DNA from: Jatrophihabitans endophyticus
GTDB lineage: Bacteria; Actinomycetota; Actinomycetes; Mycobacteriales; Jatrophihabitantaceae
Assembly (NCBI RefSeq): GCF_900129455.1
Contig: NZ_FQVU01000002.1
Span: forward strand, 744,001 to 808,000
Length of the DNA stretch: 64,000 bases
Direction of reading: 5' to 3'
Under the pieces are notes generated by a model, which was not told the origin of the DNA, searched no databases, and saw only the letters and a list, made by a program, of their open reading frames with translations. Below are positions 54,411 to 63,720 of this stretch, in pieces. The stretch's first letter is position 1. The number at the start of each line of letters is the position of its first letter. The position numbers and the translations under genes are program-made.

Positions 54411-55928
54411 TCAGCGTCCCCCCTCGGCCCGCGTGTTGAGGACGTTGATGCCGCGGAACAGTGCGGCGGGCGCACCGTGCGACACCGCCCCCACCTGGCC
54501 GGGCTGGCCCTTGCCGCAGTTGAGCGCGCCGCCGAGCAGATAGGTCTGCGGCCCGCCCACGGCGGCCATGGCGCCCCAGAAGTCGGTCGTCGTCGCCTGG
54601 TACGCGACGTCGCGGAGCTGGCCGACCACCCGGCCGTTCTCGATGCGGTGGAACTGCTGGCCGGTGAACTGGAAGTTGAACCGCTGCATGTCGATCGACC
54701 AGGAGCGGTCGCCCTTCACGAGGATGCCGTGCTCGACGCCGCCGACGAGCTCGTCCAGTGACGGCCCGTCTGGCGCCGGCTGCAGGGAGACGTTGGCCAT
54801 CCGCTGCAGCGGGATGTGCCCGGCCGAGTCGGCGAACGCGCAGCCGTTGGACCGTGCGGACCCGAGCGCGGCGGCGTTCGCCGCGGCCATCTGCCGGTTG
54901 AGCTGGTAGCCCACGAGCACGCCGTCGCGCACGATGTCGAACTGCTGGCCGGCCACGCCCTCGTCGTCGTAGCCGATGGTGGACAGCCCGTGCTCGACCG
55001 TCCGGTCGCCGGTGACGTTCATGAGCGGGTTGCCGTACTGCAGCGTCCCGAGCTGGTCGAGCGTGGCGAAACTGGTGCCGGCGTAGGCGGCCTCGTACCC
55101 CAGCGCGCGGTCGAGTTCGGTGGCGTGCCCTATCGACTCGTGGATCGTCAGCCACAGGTTGGTCGGGTCGATGACCAGGTCGTAGCGACCGGGCTCGACG
55201 CTCGGCGCCTTCACGTGCTCGCGCAGCAGGCCGGGCAGCTCGTCGATCTCGGCGTCGAAGTCCCACCCCGTGCCGGTCAGGTGCTCCCAACCCCGCCCGA
55301 CGGGCGGCGCCAGCGTGCGCATGGAGAAGAACCCGCCGCCGGCCCGGTCGACGTGCACCGCGGTGAGCTCCGCCTCGAGCCGGATGCGCTGCTGCGTGGT
55401 GACGGTGCCGGCGGTGTCGGCGTAGAACTTGTTCTCCAGCACCTGCAGCACCGAGGCGTCCGCGTGGTCGACCCCGTCGGCGGCCAGCAGCCGTTCGCTG
55501 AGCTCGGCCAGCCGCCCGATGCGGTCGGCGTCGGGGACGGTGAACGGGTCGACGTCGTAGGCCGACACCCACGTGACGTCGGCGTAGACCTCCTCCGGCG
55601 CGAGCTCGACCGGCTCGGCCCGCAGCGGCCGGCTGACCCGTGCCGTGGCGACCGCCCGCTCGGCGAGCTGCCGTGCGCCCTCGGCCGTCCGGGTCACGCC
55701 GGCGGCGAACCCCCACGTGCCGTCGTGGACCACGCGCACGGCGAGGCCGACGTCCTCGCTGTCGCCGAGCGAGTCGACCCGGGCGTCGCGCAGGCGCAGC
55801 GACCCGGTGCGGATGCGTTCGAGGCGGAAGTCGGCGTGCTCGGCACCGAGCTCCTGGGCCCGCGTCAGCGCGTCGGCGGCGAGTCCGCGCAGCGGCATGG
55901 CCTCGAAGGACGGGTCGATGTCCGGCAT
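54411..55928 (-). CDS. tldD: Metalloprotease TldD
   Basis: 505 residues from the ATG at 55928 (MPDIDPSFEA), which fits the family; longer open frame upstream overlaps the divergent phosphatase. The zinc motif HESIGHATELDRA is the HExxxH of TldD. The C-terminal domain ends with GGALNCGKGQPGQ and GINVLNTRAEGG. It is the catalytic partner of TldE, and its gene comes first in the pair. Confidence 0.93.
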   Translation of the reverse strand: MPDIDPSFEAMPLRGLAADALTRAQELGAEHADFRLERIRTGSLRLRDARVDSLGDSEDVGLAVRVVHDGTWGFAAGVTRTAEGARQLAERAVATARVSRPLRAEPVELAPEEVYADVTWVSAYDVDPFTVPDADRIGRLAELSERLLAADGVDHADASVLQVLENKFYADTAGTVTTQQRIRLEAELTAVHVDRAGGGFFSMRTLAPPVGRGWEHLTGTGWDFDAEIDELPGLLREHVKAPSVEPGRYDLVIDPTNLWLTIHESIGHATELDRALGYEAAYAGTSFATLDQLGTLQYGNPLMNVTGDRTVEHGLSTIGYDDEGVAGQQFDIVRDGVLVGYQLNRQMAAANAAALGSARSNGCAFADSAGHIPLQRMANVSLQPAPDGPSLDELVGGVEHGILVKGDRSWSIDMQRFNFQFTGQQFHRIENGRVVGQLRDVAYQATTTDFWGAMAAVGGPQTYLLGGALNCGKGQPGQVGAVSHGAPAALFRGINVLNTRAEGGR

Positions 55929-55977
55929 GAGCCGAACGTACCCGGCTGCAGCACATCCGCTCGGGCAGACTGACGCG

Positions 55978-56514
55978 GTGACCACCCCCGTCCGCGTCGT
56001 GTTCGTCTGCTCGGGCAACATCTGCCGCTCCCCCACCGCCGAGGTCGTGCTCGCCGCGCAGGCGGCGGCCTCGGGACGCGGTGAGCTCGTCCGGGTCGCC
56101 AGCGCGGGAACGGGCGGCTGGCACGTCGGCGACGACATGGACCGCCGGTCGCGCCGGACGCTCGAGGCGGCGGGGTACGCGTGGCCGCGGCACCGGGCGC
56201 GGCAGTTCGGACCGGCGGACTTCGCCGACCACGACCTCGTCGTGGCGCTGGACTCGGGTCATCGCGCCGAGCTGTGCGACCTCGCCGACGAGACGGCTGA
56301 CCCGTCGTCGTCGCGCGCGAAGGTCGTCCTGCTGCGCGAGTTCGACCCCGAGGCGAGCGACACCGACCGCGATGTCGCCGATCCGTACTGCGGCGGATCC
56401 GGCGGGTTCACCGAGGTGCTCGCGCAGATCGAGCGCAGCTGCGCCCGGCTGCTCGATGCGGTCACGCGGGACGGCGTCGTTCCGCGTCAGCAGACCGACT
56501 TGCCGCCCTTGTAG
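55978..56514 (+). CDS. Low-molecular-weight protein tyrosine phosphatase
   Basis: 178 residues from the GTG at 55978. The P-loop VCSGNICRSP is the CX5R(S) catalytic signature, and the general acid lies in DVADPYCGG. The order and length fit PtpA-like phosphatases of actinobacteria. It is divergent from tldD, and its 3' end overlaps the convergent metallopeptidase gene by 28 bases. Confidence 0.94.
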   Translation: MTTPVRVVFVCSGNICRSPTAEVVLAAQAAASGRGELVRVASAGTGGWHVGDDMDRRSRRTLEAAGYAWPRHRARQFGPADFADHDLVVALDSGHRAELCDLADETADPSSSRAKVVLLREFDPEASDTDRDVADPYCGGSGGFTEVLAQIERSCARLLDAVTRDGVVPRQQTDLPPL

Positions 56515-57950
56515 CCCTTGATGAAGGACTGGATGCGCTGCAGGCCCGTGGTGTCGCGAGCGCCGAACGCGCTGTCCTGCGGCACTTCGTCGAGCAGCGC
56601 GGCCACGCCCTCGTCGAGGTCGGCGGGCGAGAGCAGGAAGCCGCCCGGCGGGTCCTCGACGTTGATGTCCTTGGCGTACGCGCCGGTGTAGCAGATGCCC
56701 GCCTGCAGCGCGGCGGCGCCGTCCAGGCTGCGGCTGAACAGCTGGTGGCGCACCGCGAAACCCCACCCGATGGAGAACATCGTGCCGAGCGCGAAGTCGG
56801 CCGGCTGATTCGACAGCAGCGTGACGTTGCCGTTCTGCCGGTCCACGTCGACGTCGGGCAGGCTGTTGTAGGTGCGTTGCGCCAGTGCGGTGCTGAAGTA
56901 GACGGTGTTGTCGTCCGGGCAGTAACCGAACTCGGTCGACGCGTCCGCCCCGCACTTCGGGTGGGCGGCCTGGGCGATCTTCACCGGCTTGAACGTCTTG
57001 CCGATGCTCTGCGCGGCGGAGGTCCAGAAGCGGTTGAGGTCCTTCACGAACGGGTTGTTCGCGCTGGTGTCCACGACCTTCGCGAACGCGGTGTTGCCGC
57101 CGGACGCCTCGTCCTCCGGCGAGTTGTACGGCCGTTCGGTGAAGGTGCGCGACGAGAAGTAGCCGTCGCTGTAGCAGTACGTGACGCCCTTGTCGAAGCC
57201 GTCGGCCACCGCCGACAACCGGTCGAAGCCGTTGCCGTGCGAGATGTCGTCGATGTTCTCGGGCGTGCTGTCGCGGCCGTTGAGGAAGCCCTCCAGCGCG
57301 TCGTCGACCTTCGCCAGCGTGATGTCGCGAAAGTGCGGGGCCCGCTGCTGGGTGGCGGCCTTCGCCCACGCGCCGGCGGCGCAGTCGGCCTGCGACTCCG
57401 TGTAGATGGTCTTCGGGTCGTCGTCGAAGACGCCGAGCCGCTCCTGGACCGCGTGCCCGAACTCGTGGGCGAAGATGAGCGCGACGACGAAGTCGCCGTA
57501 CTTCTTGGCCAGCTCGGCGAACAGGTGCTTCGGCGCGCGGTCCCACACGATCGAGTCGTCGAGGCGGCAGTAGGCGGCGTTGTCGACGAGGAAGCCGATG
57601 GAGCGCTCGGCGCACGCGTTGTCCTCGACCGGCTGACCGTCGGCGCTGCGGTTCTCGGCGACCTTCAACCCGTCGACCGAGTACAGCCCACCCTTGATCG
57701 GCTCGAGCTGCTTGCCGCCGGACACCTTCGGGTACGAGGTGCGCCAGAACGACTCGATGTCGGCGAGCGCGTTCTGGGCGACGCGGTCGAAGCTGCTGGT
57801 CGAGTCGACGCCCTTGACGCTGAGCTTCGCGTCCGGCGCGTTGGCCAGCGTGGGCGTACCGTCCACGACCGCGTTGCAGCCGGTGAGGGCCAGCGCGGTC
57901 ACCGCCGCGAGCGACGCCATCCTGATCAACCGGCTGAATCGCGTTCGCAC
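56487..57950 (-). CDS. Lipoprotein zinc metallopeptidase (neutral, YpfJ-like)
   Basis: 487 residues from the GTG at 57950, with AAGGGA upstream. A signal peptide with lipobox LTGC anchors it outside the membrane. The zinc motif HEFGH lies in ALIFAHEFGHAVQERLG, with the third ligand probably Glu in YTESQADCAAGAW. This fits neutral zinc metallopeptidases of the M48/YpfJ-like superfamily, about 480-500 residues. The C-terminus overlaps the convergent phosphatase gene. Confidence 0.88.
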   Translation of the reverse strand: MRTRFSRLIRMASLAAVTALALTGCNAVVDGTPTLANAPDAKLSVKGVDSTSSFDRVAQNALADIESFWRTSYPKVSGGKQLEPIKGGLYSVDGLKVAENRSADGQPVEDNACAERSIGFLVDNAAYCRLDDSIVWDRAPKHLFAELAKKYGDFVVALIFAHEFGHAVQERLGVFDDDPKTIYTESQADCAAGAWAKAATQQRAPHFRDITLAKVDDALEGFLNGRDSTPENIDDISHGNGFDRLSAVADGFDKGVTYCYSDGYFSSRTFTERPYNSPEDEASGGNTAFAKVVDTSANNPFVKDLNRFWTSAAQSIGKTFKPVKIAQAAHPKCGADASTEFGYCPDDNTVYFSTALAQRTYNSLPDVDVDRQNGNVTLLSNQPADFALGTMFSIGWGFAVRHQLFSRSLDGAAALQAGICYTGAYAKDINVEDPPGGFLLSPADLDEGVAALLDEVPQDSAFGARDTTGLQRIQSFIKGYKGGKSVC

Positions 57951-58039
57951 GGCGTTCCCTTCTGCGCAGCTGTCCGGGCAGTGTAAACGGCTCAGCGCGG
58001 CGTACGCCCTCCGCGCGACCCATTTGGAACACTGGACCG

Positions 58040-58807
58040 ATGGGGCGGCACTCGGCACCGGACGACGACGTCGCGAGCGACGTCCTGACCCGGCCCGCGG
58101 ACGACACGCCGCGGCCGCACCCCGGCCGGCACTCCCGGCCGGGGGCCGACGACACGGCAGCCGACGCCACCGACGACACGGCCGAGGCGCGCGACGAGCT
58201 CCAAGCCCGGCCCGAGGACCACCCCGGCGACGACTCCGACGACGACGGTGGCCCGCACACCGGTGGTCTCGACCTGATCGAGGACGCGCTCTCCCGCGGG
58301 CGCCCGCGTCCGGCGCGCGACTCCGACGGGCAGGCCGACGGGCACGCCGACGAGCCGGTGGCGAGCGACGAGACCGTCCAGATCGCCGCGATCGCCGATC
58401 CGGTGCTCGACCGGCGCGTTCCCGAGGCCGAGACCGCGCAGCTGCGCGCGGTCACGGACGCGTCGCCGCCGCAGGCGACGGGCGGGGCCACGGCGGCGCA
58501 GACACCGGCGCAGGGCGCCGAGCACACCGAGCACACCGGGCACGCCGACGCGCCCCCGCAGGTCTCCGACGTGGCCCTGCTGCGCGGGGACTCCGCGCTA
58601 CGCGCCCGGGTCGCCGCGGCCGTCGTCGCGCCCTTCGTCCTCTACGTGCTCGTGCTCATCGTGCTCGACGAGTTCGAGCCCCGCACGGCGCTGATCTGGA
58701 TCTGGCTGCCGCTGGTGACCGCCGGCGTCGTCGCGGGGCTGCTGCTCGACCTCGCCCACCGTCGTGCGGTGGCCCGCGTCCCCGAGGTCGACCGGAGCGA
58801 CGGGTAG
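58040..58807 (+). CDS. Hypothetical acidic protein with two C-terminal membrane helices
   Basis: 255 residues. The first about 175 are acidic and low complexity, rich in Asp, His and Pro, and include two PGRHS-type repeats. Two membrane helices follow (near 195-215 and 220-245). No known family is recognised. It is divergent from the lipoprotein metallopeptidase gene (89 bases) and ends four bases from a convergent kinase gene. Confidence 0.72.
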   Translation: MGRHSAPDDDVASDVLTRPADDTPRPHPGRHSRPGADDTAADATDDTAEARDELQARPEDHPGDDSDDDGGPHTGGLDLIEDALSRGRPRPARDSDGQADGHADEPVASDETVQIAAIADPVLDRRVPEAETAQLRAVTDASPPQATGGATAAQTPAQGAEHTEHTGHADAPPQVSDVALLRGDSALRARVAAAVVAPFVLYVLVLIVLDEFEPRTALIWIWLPLVTAGVVAGLLLDLAHRRAVARVPEVDRSDG

Positions 58808-58811
58808 GGCG

Positions 58812-59774
58812 TCACGTCGAGCGGTGCGCTGCCAGTTCGCTGCGTCGGGGCGGGTTCGCGCCGGCGCGCGAGCACGTGATCCCGGCGACGAGTGCGGCGT
58901 GGACGAGGACGGCCCCGAGCACGTCGTCACCGGCCGCGCCGGCCGCGCCGGGACGTACCAGGTCGCGGTCGCAGAGCGCGTCGAGCAGGCCGCTCATGAA
59001 CGCGTCACCCGCGCCGACGGTGTCGGCGACCTCGATCGGCAGGATCGGCCGCCGTACCTCCCCGTCGGCGGTGTGCGCGACCGACCCCTCGCCGCCGCGG
59101 GTGACCACCACGAGCTCGGGGCCGAGCTCCAACCACGACCGCGCGATCTCGTCGGCGTCGGCGTCGGGGTAGAGCCAGGCGATGTCCTCGTCGCTGGTCT
59201 TCACCACGTGGGCGAGCGGCAGCGCCCGCTCGATCCGGGCGCGAGCCGCGGTGCGATTCGGCTGCAGGTGCGGCCGCACGTTGGGGTCGTAGCTGACGAG
59301 GACCTGCTCGCGCAGCGCCGCCACCCGTCGCAGCACCGCGTCGTCCCCGGGCGGCAGCCAGGACGCCAGCGAACCGAAGTGCAGCGCCGCCAGTCCGTGT
59401 GTGGGCACGGCGGCGAGCTCGGCGTCGGTCCAGCGGAAGTCCGCGGTGCCGTCGACGCCGAAGCGGTACCGCGCGCTCCCGTCGGACTCGGCGGCGAGCT
59501 CCACCAACGCGACGGTCGTCGTCTCGTGGGCGTCGACCGACAGCGAGAGGTCCACGCCGGAGCGCTCGGCGTGCCGCCGCAGGATCGTCCCGAGCGGATC
59601 GTGCGACAGCCGGCCCACGAACGAGACGGGTCGCTCCAGGCGGGCGAGTCCGATGGCCACGTTGTAGGGGCTGCCGCCGGGGCGGGCCAGCCGTGGGTCG
59701 TCGTCGCCGGTCTCGACGACGTCGATGAGCGCCTCGCCCAGCACCGCGATCGTGCCGTCCGTCACGTCTGCCAC
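58812..59774 (-). CDS. PfkB-family sugar kinase, fructokinase-like
   Basis: 320 residues. The N-terminal glycine pair and substrate motif appear in GGSPYNVAIGLARLERPVSF, and the ATP-binding motif DTVGAGDAFMSGLL carries the catalytic Asp. This fits ribokinase/fructokinase-type PfkB kinases. The start is a GTG at 59774; a second GTG four codons later is possible. The preceding minus-strand gene ends 24 bases upstream, so they may be co-transcribed. Confidence 0.9.
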   Translation of the reverse strand: MADVTDGTIAVLGEALIDVVETGDDDPRLARPGGSPYNVAIGLARLERPVSFVGRLSHDPLGTILRRHAERSGVDLSLSVDAHETTTVALVELAAESDGSARYRFGVDGTADFRWTDAELAAVPTHGLAALHFGSLASWLPPGDDAVLRRVAALREQVLVSYDPNVRPHLQPNRTAARARIERALPLAHVVKTSDEDIAWLYPDADADEIARSWLELGPELVVVTRGGEGSVAHTADGEVRRPILPIEVADTVGAGDAFMSGLLDALCDRDLVRPGAAGAAGDDVLGAVLVHAALVAGITCSRAGANPPRRSELAAHRST

Positions 59775-59798
59775 GACGCGACCCTACGGCGGGTGGGC

Positions 59799-60728
59799 TC
59801 AGCCGCGATACGGGCCGAGCGGGACGGAGCGGCCGCCGGCGCGGAACAGCGAGCTGGGCAGGTCGTGCCCGACGGCGCGCTCGGTGACGCGGGCGGCCGC
59901 GACGACCGCCGCGAGATCCACACCGGACTCGATGCCGGCGTCCTCGCTCCAGTAGACGAGCTCCTCGGTGGCGATGTTGCCGCTGGCCCCGGGCGCGAAC
60001 GGGCAGCCGCCCAGACCGCCGACGCTCGCGTCCAACTGCCGGACGCCGGCCAGCAGGACGGCGAGCGCGTTGGCCTGGCCGGTGCCGCGGGTGTCGTGGA
60101 AGTGCGCCCCGACCTCGACACCGGGCGCGGCGGCCCGCACGGCCTCGATCAGCTCGACCGCCCGGCGCGGGGTGACCGTGCCGATCGTGTCGCCGAGGCA
60201 GAGCCGGTCGGCGCCGTGGCCGAACGCGGCGCGGACGACGTCCAGCGTGCGCTCCGGCGGCGTGGGCCCGTCGAAGGGGCAGTCCCAGGCGGTCGCCACG
60301 ATGACCTCCACGCTGCCGCCGGCATCGTGCGCGAGATCGACGATCTCGCCGATCGCCGCGCTGGCCGCGGCGGTGTCACGCCCGGCGTTGGCCCGGCTGT
60401 GGGAGTCGGCCGCGGACACCACGTACTCGAGGTCGGCGATGCCGGCGTCGATCGCGCGTACCGCGCCCCGGGTGTTCGCGACCAGGGCCGAGAACGCGAC
60501 GTCCGGCCACTGGTCGAGGTGTTTGGCCACCTCGTCGGCATCGGCGAGCGCGGGCACCGCCCGCGGCGAGACAAAGCTCGTCACCTCGACCCGCCGCACC
60601 CCGGTGGCCACGATCGCCTCGAGCATCCGCAGCTTGTCGGCGAGCGGCACCGGTTCCTCGAGCTGCAGCCCGTCGCGCATGCCGACCTCGCGGATGTCGA
60701 TGCGGTCGGGAAGTGCGAGCACCGTCAT
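59799..60728 (-). CDS. mvaB: HMG-CoA lyase-like enzyme
   Basis: 309 residues. The DRE-TIM features are visible: REVGMRDGLQLEEPV near the start, DTIGTVTPRRAVELI, HFHDTRGTGQAN and the active-site loop GLGGCPFAPGASGNIATEE with the lyase cysteine. It cleaves hydroxymethylglutaryl-CoA or a related substrate to acetyl-CoA and acetoacetate in leucine breakdown. It precedes the kinase gene on the same strand. The upstream end marks the last core gene, since the RHS fragment begins within 20 bases. Confidence 0.92.
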   Translation of the reverse strand: MTVLALPDRIDIREVGMRDGLQLEEPVPLADKLRMLEAIVATGVRRVEVTSFVSPRAVPALADADEVAKHLDQWPDVAFSALVANTRGAVRAIDAGIADLEYVVSAADSHSRANAGRDTAAASAAIGEIVDLAHDAGGSVEVIVATAWDCPFDGPTPPERTLDVVRAAFGHGADRLCLGDTIGTVTPRRAVELIEAVRAAAPGVEVGAHFHDTRGTGQANALAVLLAGVRQLDASVGGLGGCPFAPGASGNIATEELVYWSEDAGIESGVDLAAVVAAARVTERAVGHDLPSSLFRAGGRSVPLGPYRG

Positions 60729-60742
60729 GGCACGAGTATCCG

Positions 60743-61759
60743 CCTCCGGCCAACGGCACCATCACCACCGTGCGCAGCTACTGCTACGACGACAACGGCA
60801 ACCGCACAAGCCGCGATGCCTCCTCGAGTACTACCGACTGTGCGACCGCCAATCCGACCTCCAGCTTCGACGGTGCCAATCAGCAACTAACCGGGCCCGA
60901 CGGCGCCAACTCCGACTTCGCCTACGACCTCGACGGTAACGAGACCAGCGCGGCCAGCAAGCCCCTGACCAACGCCTACACCCGCGCCACCGGCTGGAGC
61001 GACAACCAGCAGGCCACCACCGTCGCCGTCAACGGTGACCCCGCCGCGAGTAGCAGCTATCTCGGCGCCAGCCAGGACACTCTGCTCAGCGCCGGCAAGT
61101 CCGCCACCAGCAGCGACACCCTGCGCAACACGAACCTCGGCGTCACCCGCGTCACCGGCCTCGTCAACGGCGCCACCAGCACCGACATGACCGTCACCCG
61201 AGACCCCGACGGCCTCATCCTGTCCCTGCGCGACTCCAGCGGTGACCGTTACTACCCGCTGTCCGACAACCAGCACAGCGTCCTGCGCATCGTCAACGCC
61301 ACCGGCAACGCCGTCGACTCCTACAGCTACGACCCCTTCGGCGTCCGCACCGTCAACACCAACGCCTACCCCCAGCCCTTCGGCTACACCGGCGAATACA
61401 CCAACCCCACCACCGGCCTCGTCCACCTCGGCGCCCGCTGGTACGACCCCAGCCAAGGCCGCTTCACCTCCACCGACCCCGAAACCCACCCCGGCGACAT
61501 CAACCAAACCAGCCCCTACCCCTACGCCGGCAACGACCCCATCAACCACACCGACCCCACTGGCCATAGCTTCTTCAGTGCAGTAGGCGACTTTGTGGGG
61601 ACCGTCGGCACCTTCGCGGGCACCGGCGCCGCCGTAGGCGGGACGATTGGCCTATTTGTTGGCGGGCCACCAGGAGCCGCGACCGGAGCAGTTATCGGCG
61701 GCGCCGTCGGTACCATCGCAGGCGTGGCTTATGGGATTGCGGACATCTTCGTTGACTAG
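60743..61759 (+). pseudogene. RHS-repeat protein, 5'-truncated, with glycine-rich C-terminal tip
   Basis: The RHS/YD-repeat sequence begins abruptly (YCYDDNGNRT) some 15 bases from the start of the lyase gene, without a signal peptide or the long N-terminal repeats. YD-type repeats (FAYDLDGNET) continue to the RHS core signature: YGxR-type YDPFGVRT, PFGYTGEYTNPTTGLVHLGARWYDP and RFTSTDPE ... NDPINHTDPTG. After this the base composition drops and a 65-residue glycine-zipper tip follows, the usual position of a polymorphic toxin. It is either a detached tip cassette or a remnant of a longer gene. Confidence 0.88.
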
Positions 61760-62072
61760 CGCATCGGACACGACGGGTATCCCGACCTTGCGCGTTCGGT
61801 CCGACCGGTGGCTAGGGGTGCTTCCGCTCCACCGAGTGCTCGTGGACGGAATTGAAGTTGGGCGTCTCAGCCGTCGGCGGCAACTCTCCGTTCGCGTCGC
61901 GCCGGGGGCGCACACGTTGCGCATTGCGTTTCGAACTAGGCAGACGGACAGTCTCGAATTCGTAGCGTCGCCGTTTCAAACCATTAGCATCGTCCTGCAA
62001 TTTCACGCGCCGATGGTGCTTAGTCTTAAGCACGGAGCCAGCCTGATAGTAGAGTCGGGTCACGGGGAGTAA
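61731..62072 (+). CDS. Small PEGA-like protein, candidate immunity partner
   Basis: 113 residues from the ATG at 61731, overlapping the RHS stop by 29 bases. The segment HRVLVDGIEVGRLSRRRQL followed by VRVAPGAHTLRI is the beta-strand pattern of PEGA-like domains. The gene has lower GC than the core. Its coupling to the RHS tip makes an immunity role possible, but the sequence does not show it. Confidence 0.55.
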   Translation: MGLRTSSLTSASDTTGIPTLRVRSDRWLGVLPLHRVLVDGIEVGRLSRRRQLSVRVAPGAHTLRIAFRTRQTDSLEFVASPFQTISIVLQFHAPMVLSLKHGASLIVESGHGE

Positions 62073-62492
62073 AGGAAACTGGGGGTCAATGCACGCTCTC
62101 GAACGGGCGTGATGCAGGGATAGGTGACTTCTGACTTCTGGTGCTGCTGCGCTGGGAGAGAGGACGTCGCTGTGCCTGCTCCGTATCCGCAAGAGTCGTC
62201 TTCGGCTTAATTGTGAGCCAGCATCCGATCTATATGCTTCTGGATTCGCTTGCAGTTCTGCTTGGCGCCTGCGCCTTGATGCGCAACCCCGATAAGTCGG
62301 ACGATCCGGGTTGAGGCCCGACATCAATATGCTGCGGACGTTTCACCCGGCCACGGCCCGCTGTAGTCGTGGATGCACCACAAAGACGGGCATGACACGC
62401 CGATAATAGATATCATGTCAAGCTGACGATCGAGTACCAGCAGGGTTGGCCGCGCATCATCCTTGTCGCGTGCTCAATTGCCGCGGTCACAC
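62073..62492. other. 420-base stretch with no supported gene
   Basis: Lower GC than the rest of the window, without a convincing coding frame, ribosome-binding site or repeat. A minus-strand open frame through 62327-61812 has no recognisable domain and overlaps the small gene. It looks like decayed accessory DNA. Confidence 0.6.
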
Positions 62493-63720
62493 CTAACGCT
62501 GCTGACGCGAGCCGCCGCCCTGGCGCGGAGGCCGTTTGTAGGGTCCTGCGCCCTTCCCTCGGAGGCCGGTTTCATTCGCCGCCGAGCGCTGCGGCGGGGC
62601 CGGCCGAAGTGGCGCGCCGCTGGTCGACAGGCCGGCGACGTCGGCCGCGCTGCGGGCAGAAGAGGGTGTCGATCGACCAGGGCCGCCGGCAGTCGTCGCC
62701 GGACTCGGCGTCGCCGGTGGGACGGTGCTCAGCCGGTCGGCCGCGGCACGGGCGGCGGCGGCCTGGTGAGCGCGGTCCTGCGTGGCGCGCAGGTCGGCGA
62801 CCGCCGAGGTGAGAGAGGCCAGTGCGATCGACAGTGCAGCAGCCTGGGCGGCGGGTGCTGGTTGCCGGCGGTGAGCAGAGTGACCATGCGGGCGGTGGCG
62901 CGTAGCGCGGTGCCGGTGTCGGTGCGGCGTGGGGTGCGGAGGTCGACCTCGCGGCCGGCGCGGTCGAACGCGTCCGCCGCGTCGGTCAGGGCCCGCCGGC
63001 GTCGCCCTCGAGGCCGGCGGCTGCGGCAGCGAGCGTGTCGCTGGCCGCCCCCGCCGCGTCCGCGGCCGCGGCGGGATCGGTGGCAGCGTCGGCGTGGATG
63101 CGCTCCGCAGGCTCGCGCACGATCCTCTCAACTTCGCGCCACGCCTGCTCGGCGGCGGGCCCGTCGAGCCGCGGCCGCGCCGCGCGGCCGGACGCCGCGC
63201 GGGCGGTCTGCGTCACCGGCGGCGTCACTGGCTCGGCCGCCGGCGGCGGTACCGGTGCCGGCGCCGCCGGCCTGCCGCTCCGTCGTCTCGATCAGTCCCC
63301 AGCGGGCGTGCAGCTTCGGCCAGGACAGGTCGGGCGCGAGTTTGCCGCCGCCGAAGCGGACGGGCTCGCCAGCCGCGTTGGTCCAGTCGTTGAGGCTGAC
63401 GCTGTAGCCGGTGATCTGGTCCGGCTGCTGCGTGGACATCCGCGGCCAGACGGTCACGCCATCGCCGGCCAGCCGCGTCGTGAACTCGTCGAAGTCGTGG
63501 CTGGATGCGACGGCGGCCTGCACCTTGCGGCGCAGCTCGTCCCGCGGCGAGACGCGACGGCCGGCGCGCTCGGCGGTCCCGTGCTCCTTGACCCTGGCCG
63601 GGCGGGGGCGGTCTTGTCATGCTGCTCGGCAGTCGAGCGCCGCCCTAACTTGTCCCCGAACCGCTCGGCCGGCTGCCTGAGCCGCGCGTAGTCGCCCCAC
63701 GCGCGCGCCAACCACTCGCC
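62493..63720 (-). pseudogene. Relaxase/mobilization protein remnant, broken by several frameshifts
   Basis: Read on the minus strand, the relaxase-like protein sequence is spread over different frames. From high to low coordinates: an N-side part (WGDYARLRQPAERFGDKLG), then VSPRDELRRKVQAAVASSHDF ... TGYSVSLNDWTNAAGEP and GGGKLAPDLSWPKLHARW, the best conserved stretch of actinobacterial mobilization proteins; then AWREVERIVREPAERI in another frame; then the Ala-rich C-terminus ASLTSAVADLRATQDRAHQ. Frame changes fall near 63600, 63235, 62990 and 62870. No nickase catalytic part is in the window. Sequencing errors rather than decay remain possible. Confidence 0.72.

Noticed and set aside
54409-58536. 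Upstream extension of the tldE frame to about 1838 residues
   Set aside because: The extension crosses tldD, the phosphatase and the metallopeptidase in other frames; the real start is the coupled GTG at 54408.
59799-60728. HMG-CoA-lyase-like gene as the missing part of the beta-branching cassette
   Set aside because: It has the canonical lyase motifs, lies 48 kb from the cassette and next to a sugar kinase, so it belongs to central metabolism.
61812-62327. A minus-strand open frame of 171 residues
   Set aside because: No recognisable domain, no ribosome-binding site, and it overlaps the better supported plus-strand small gene.
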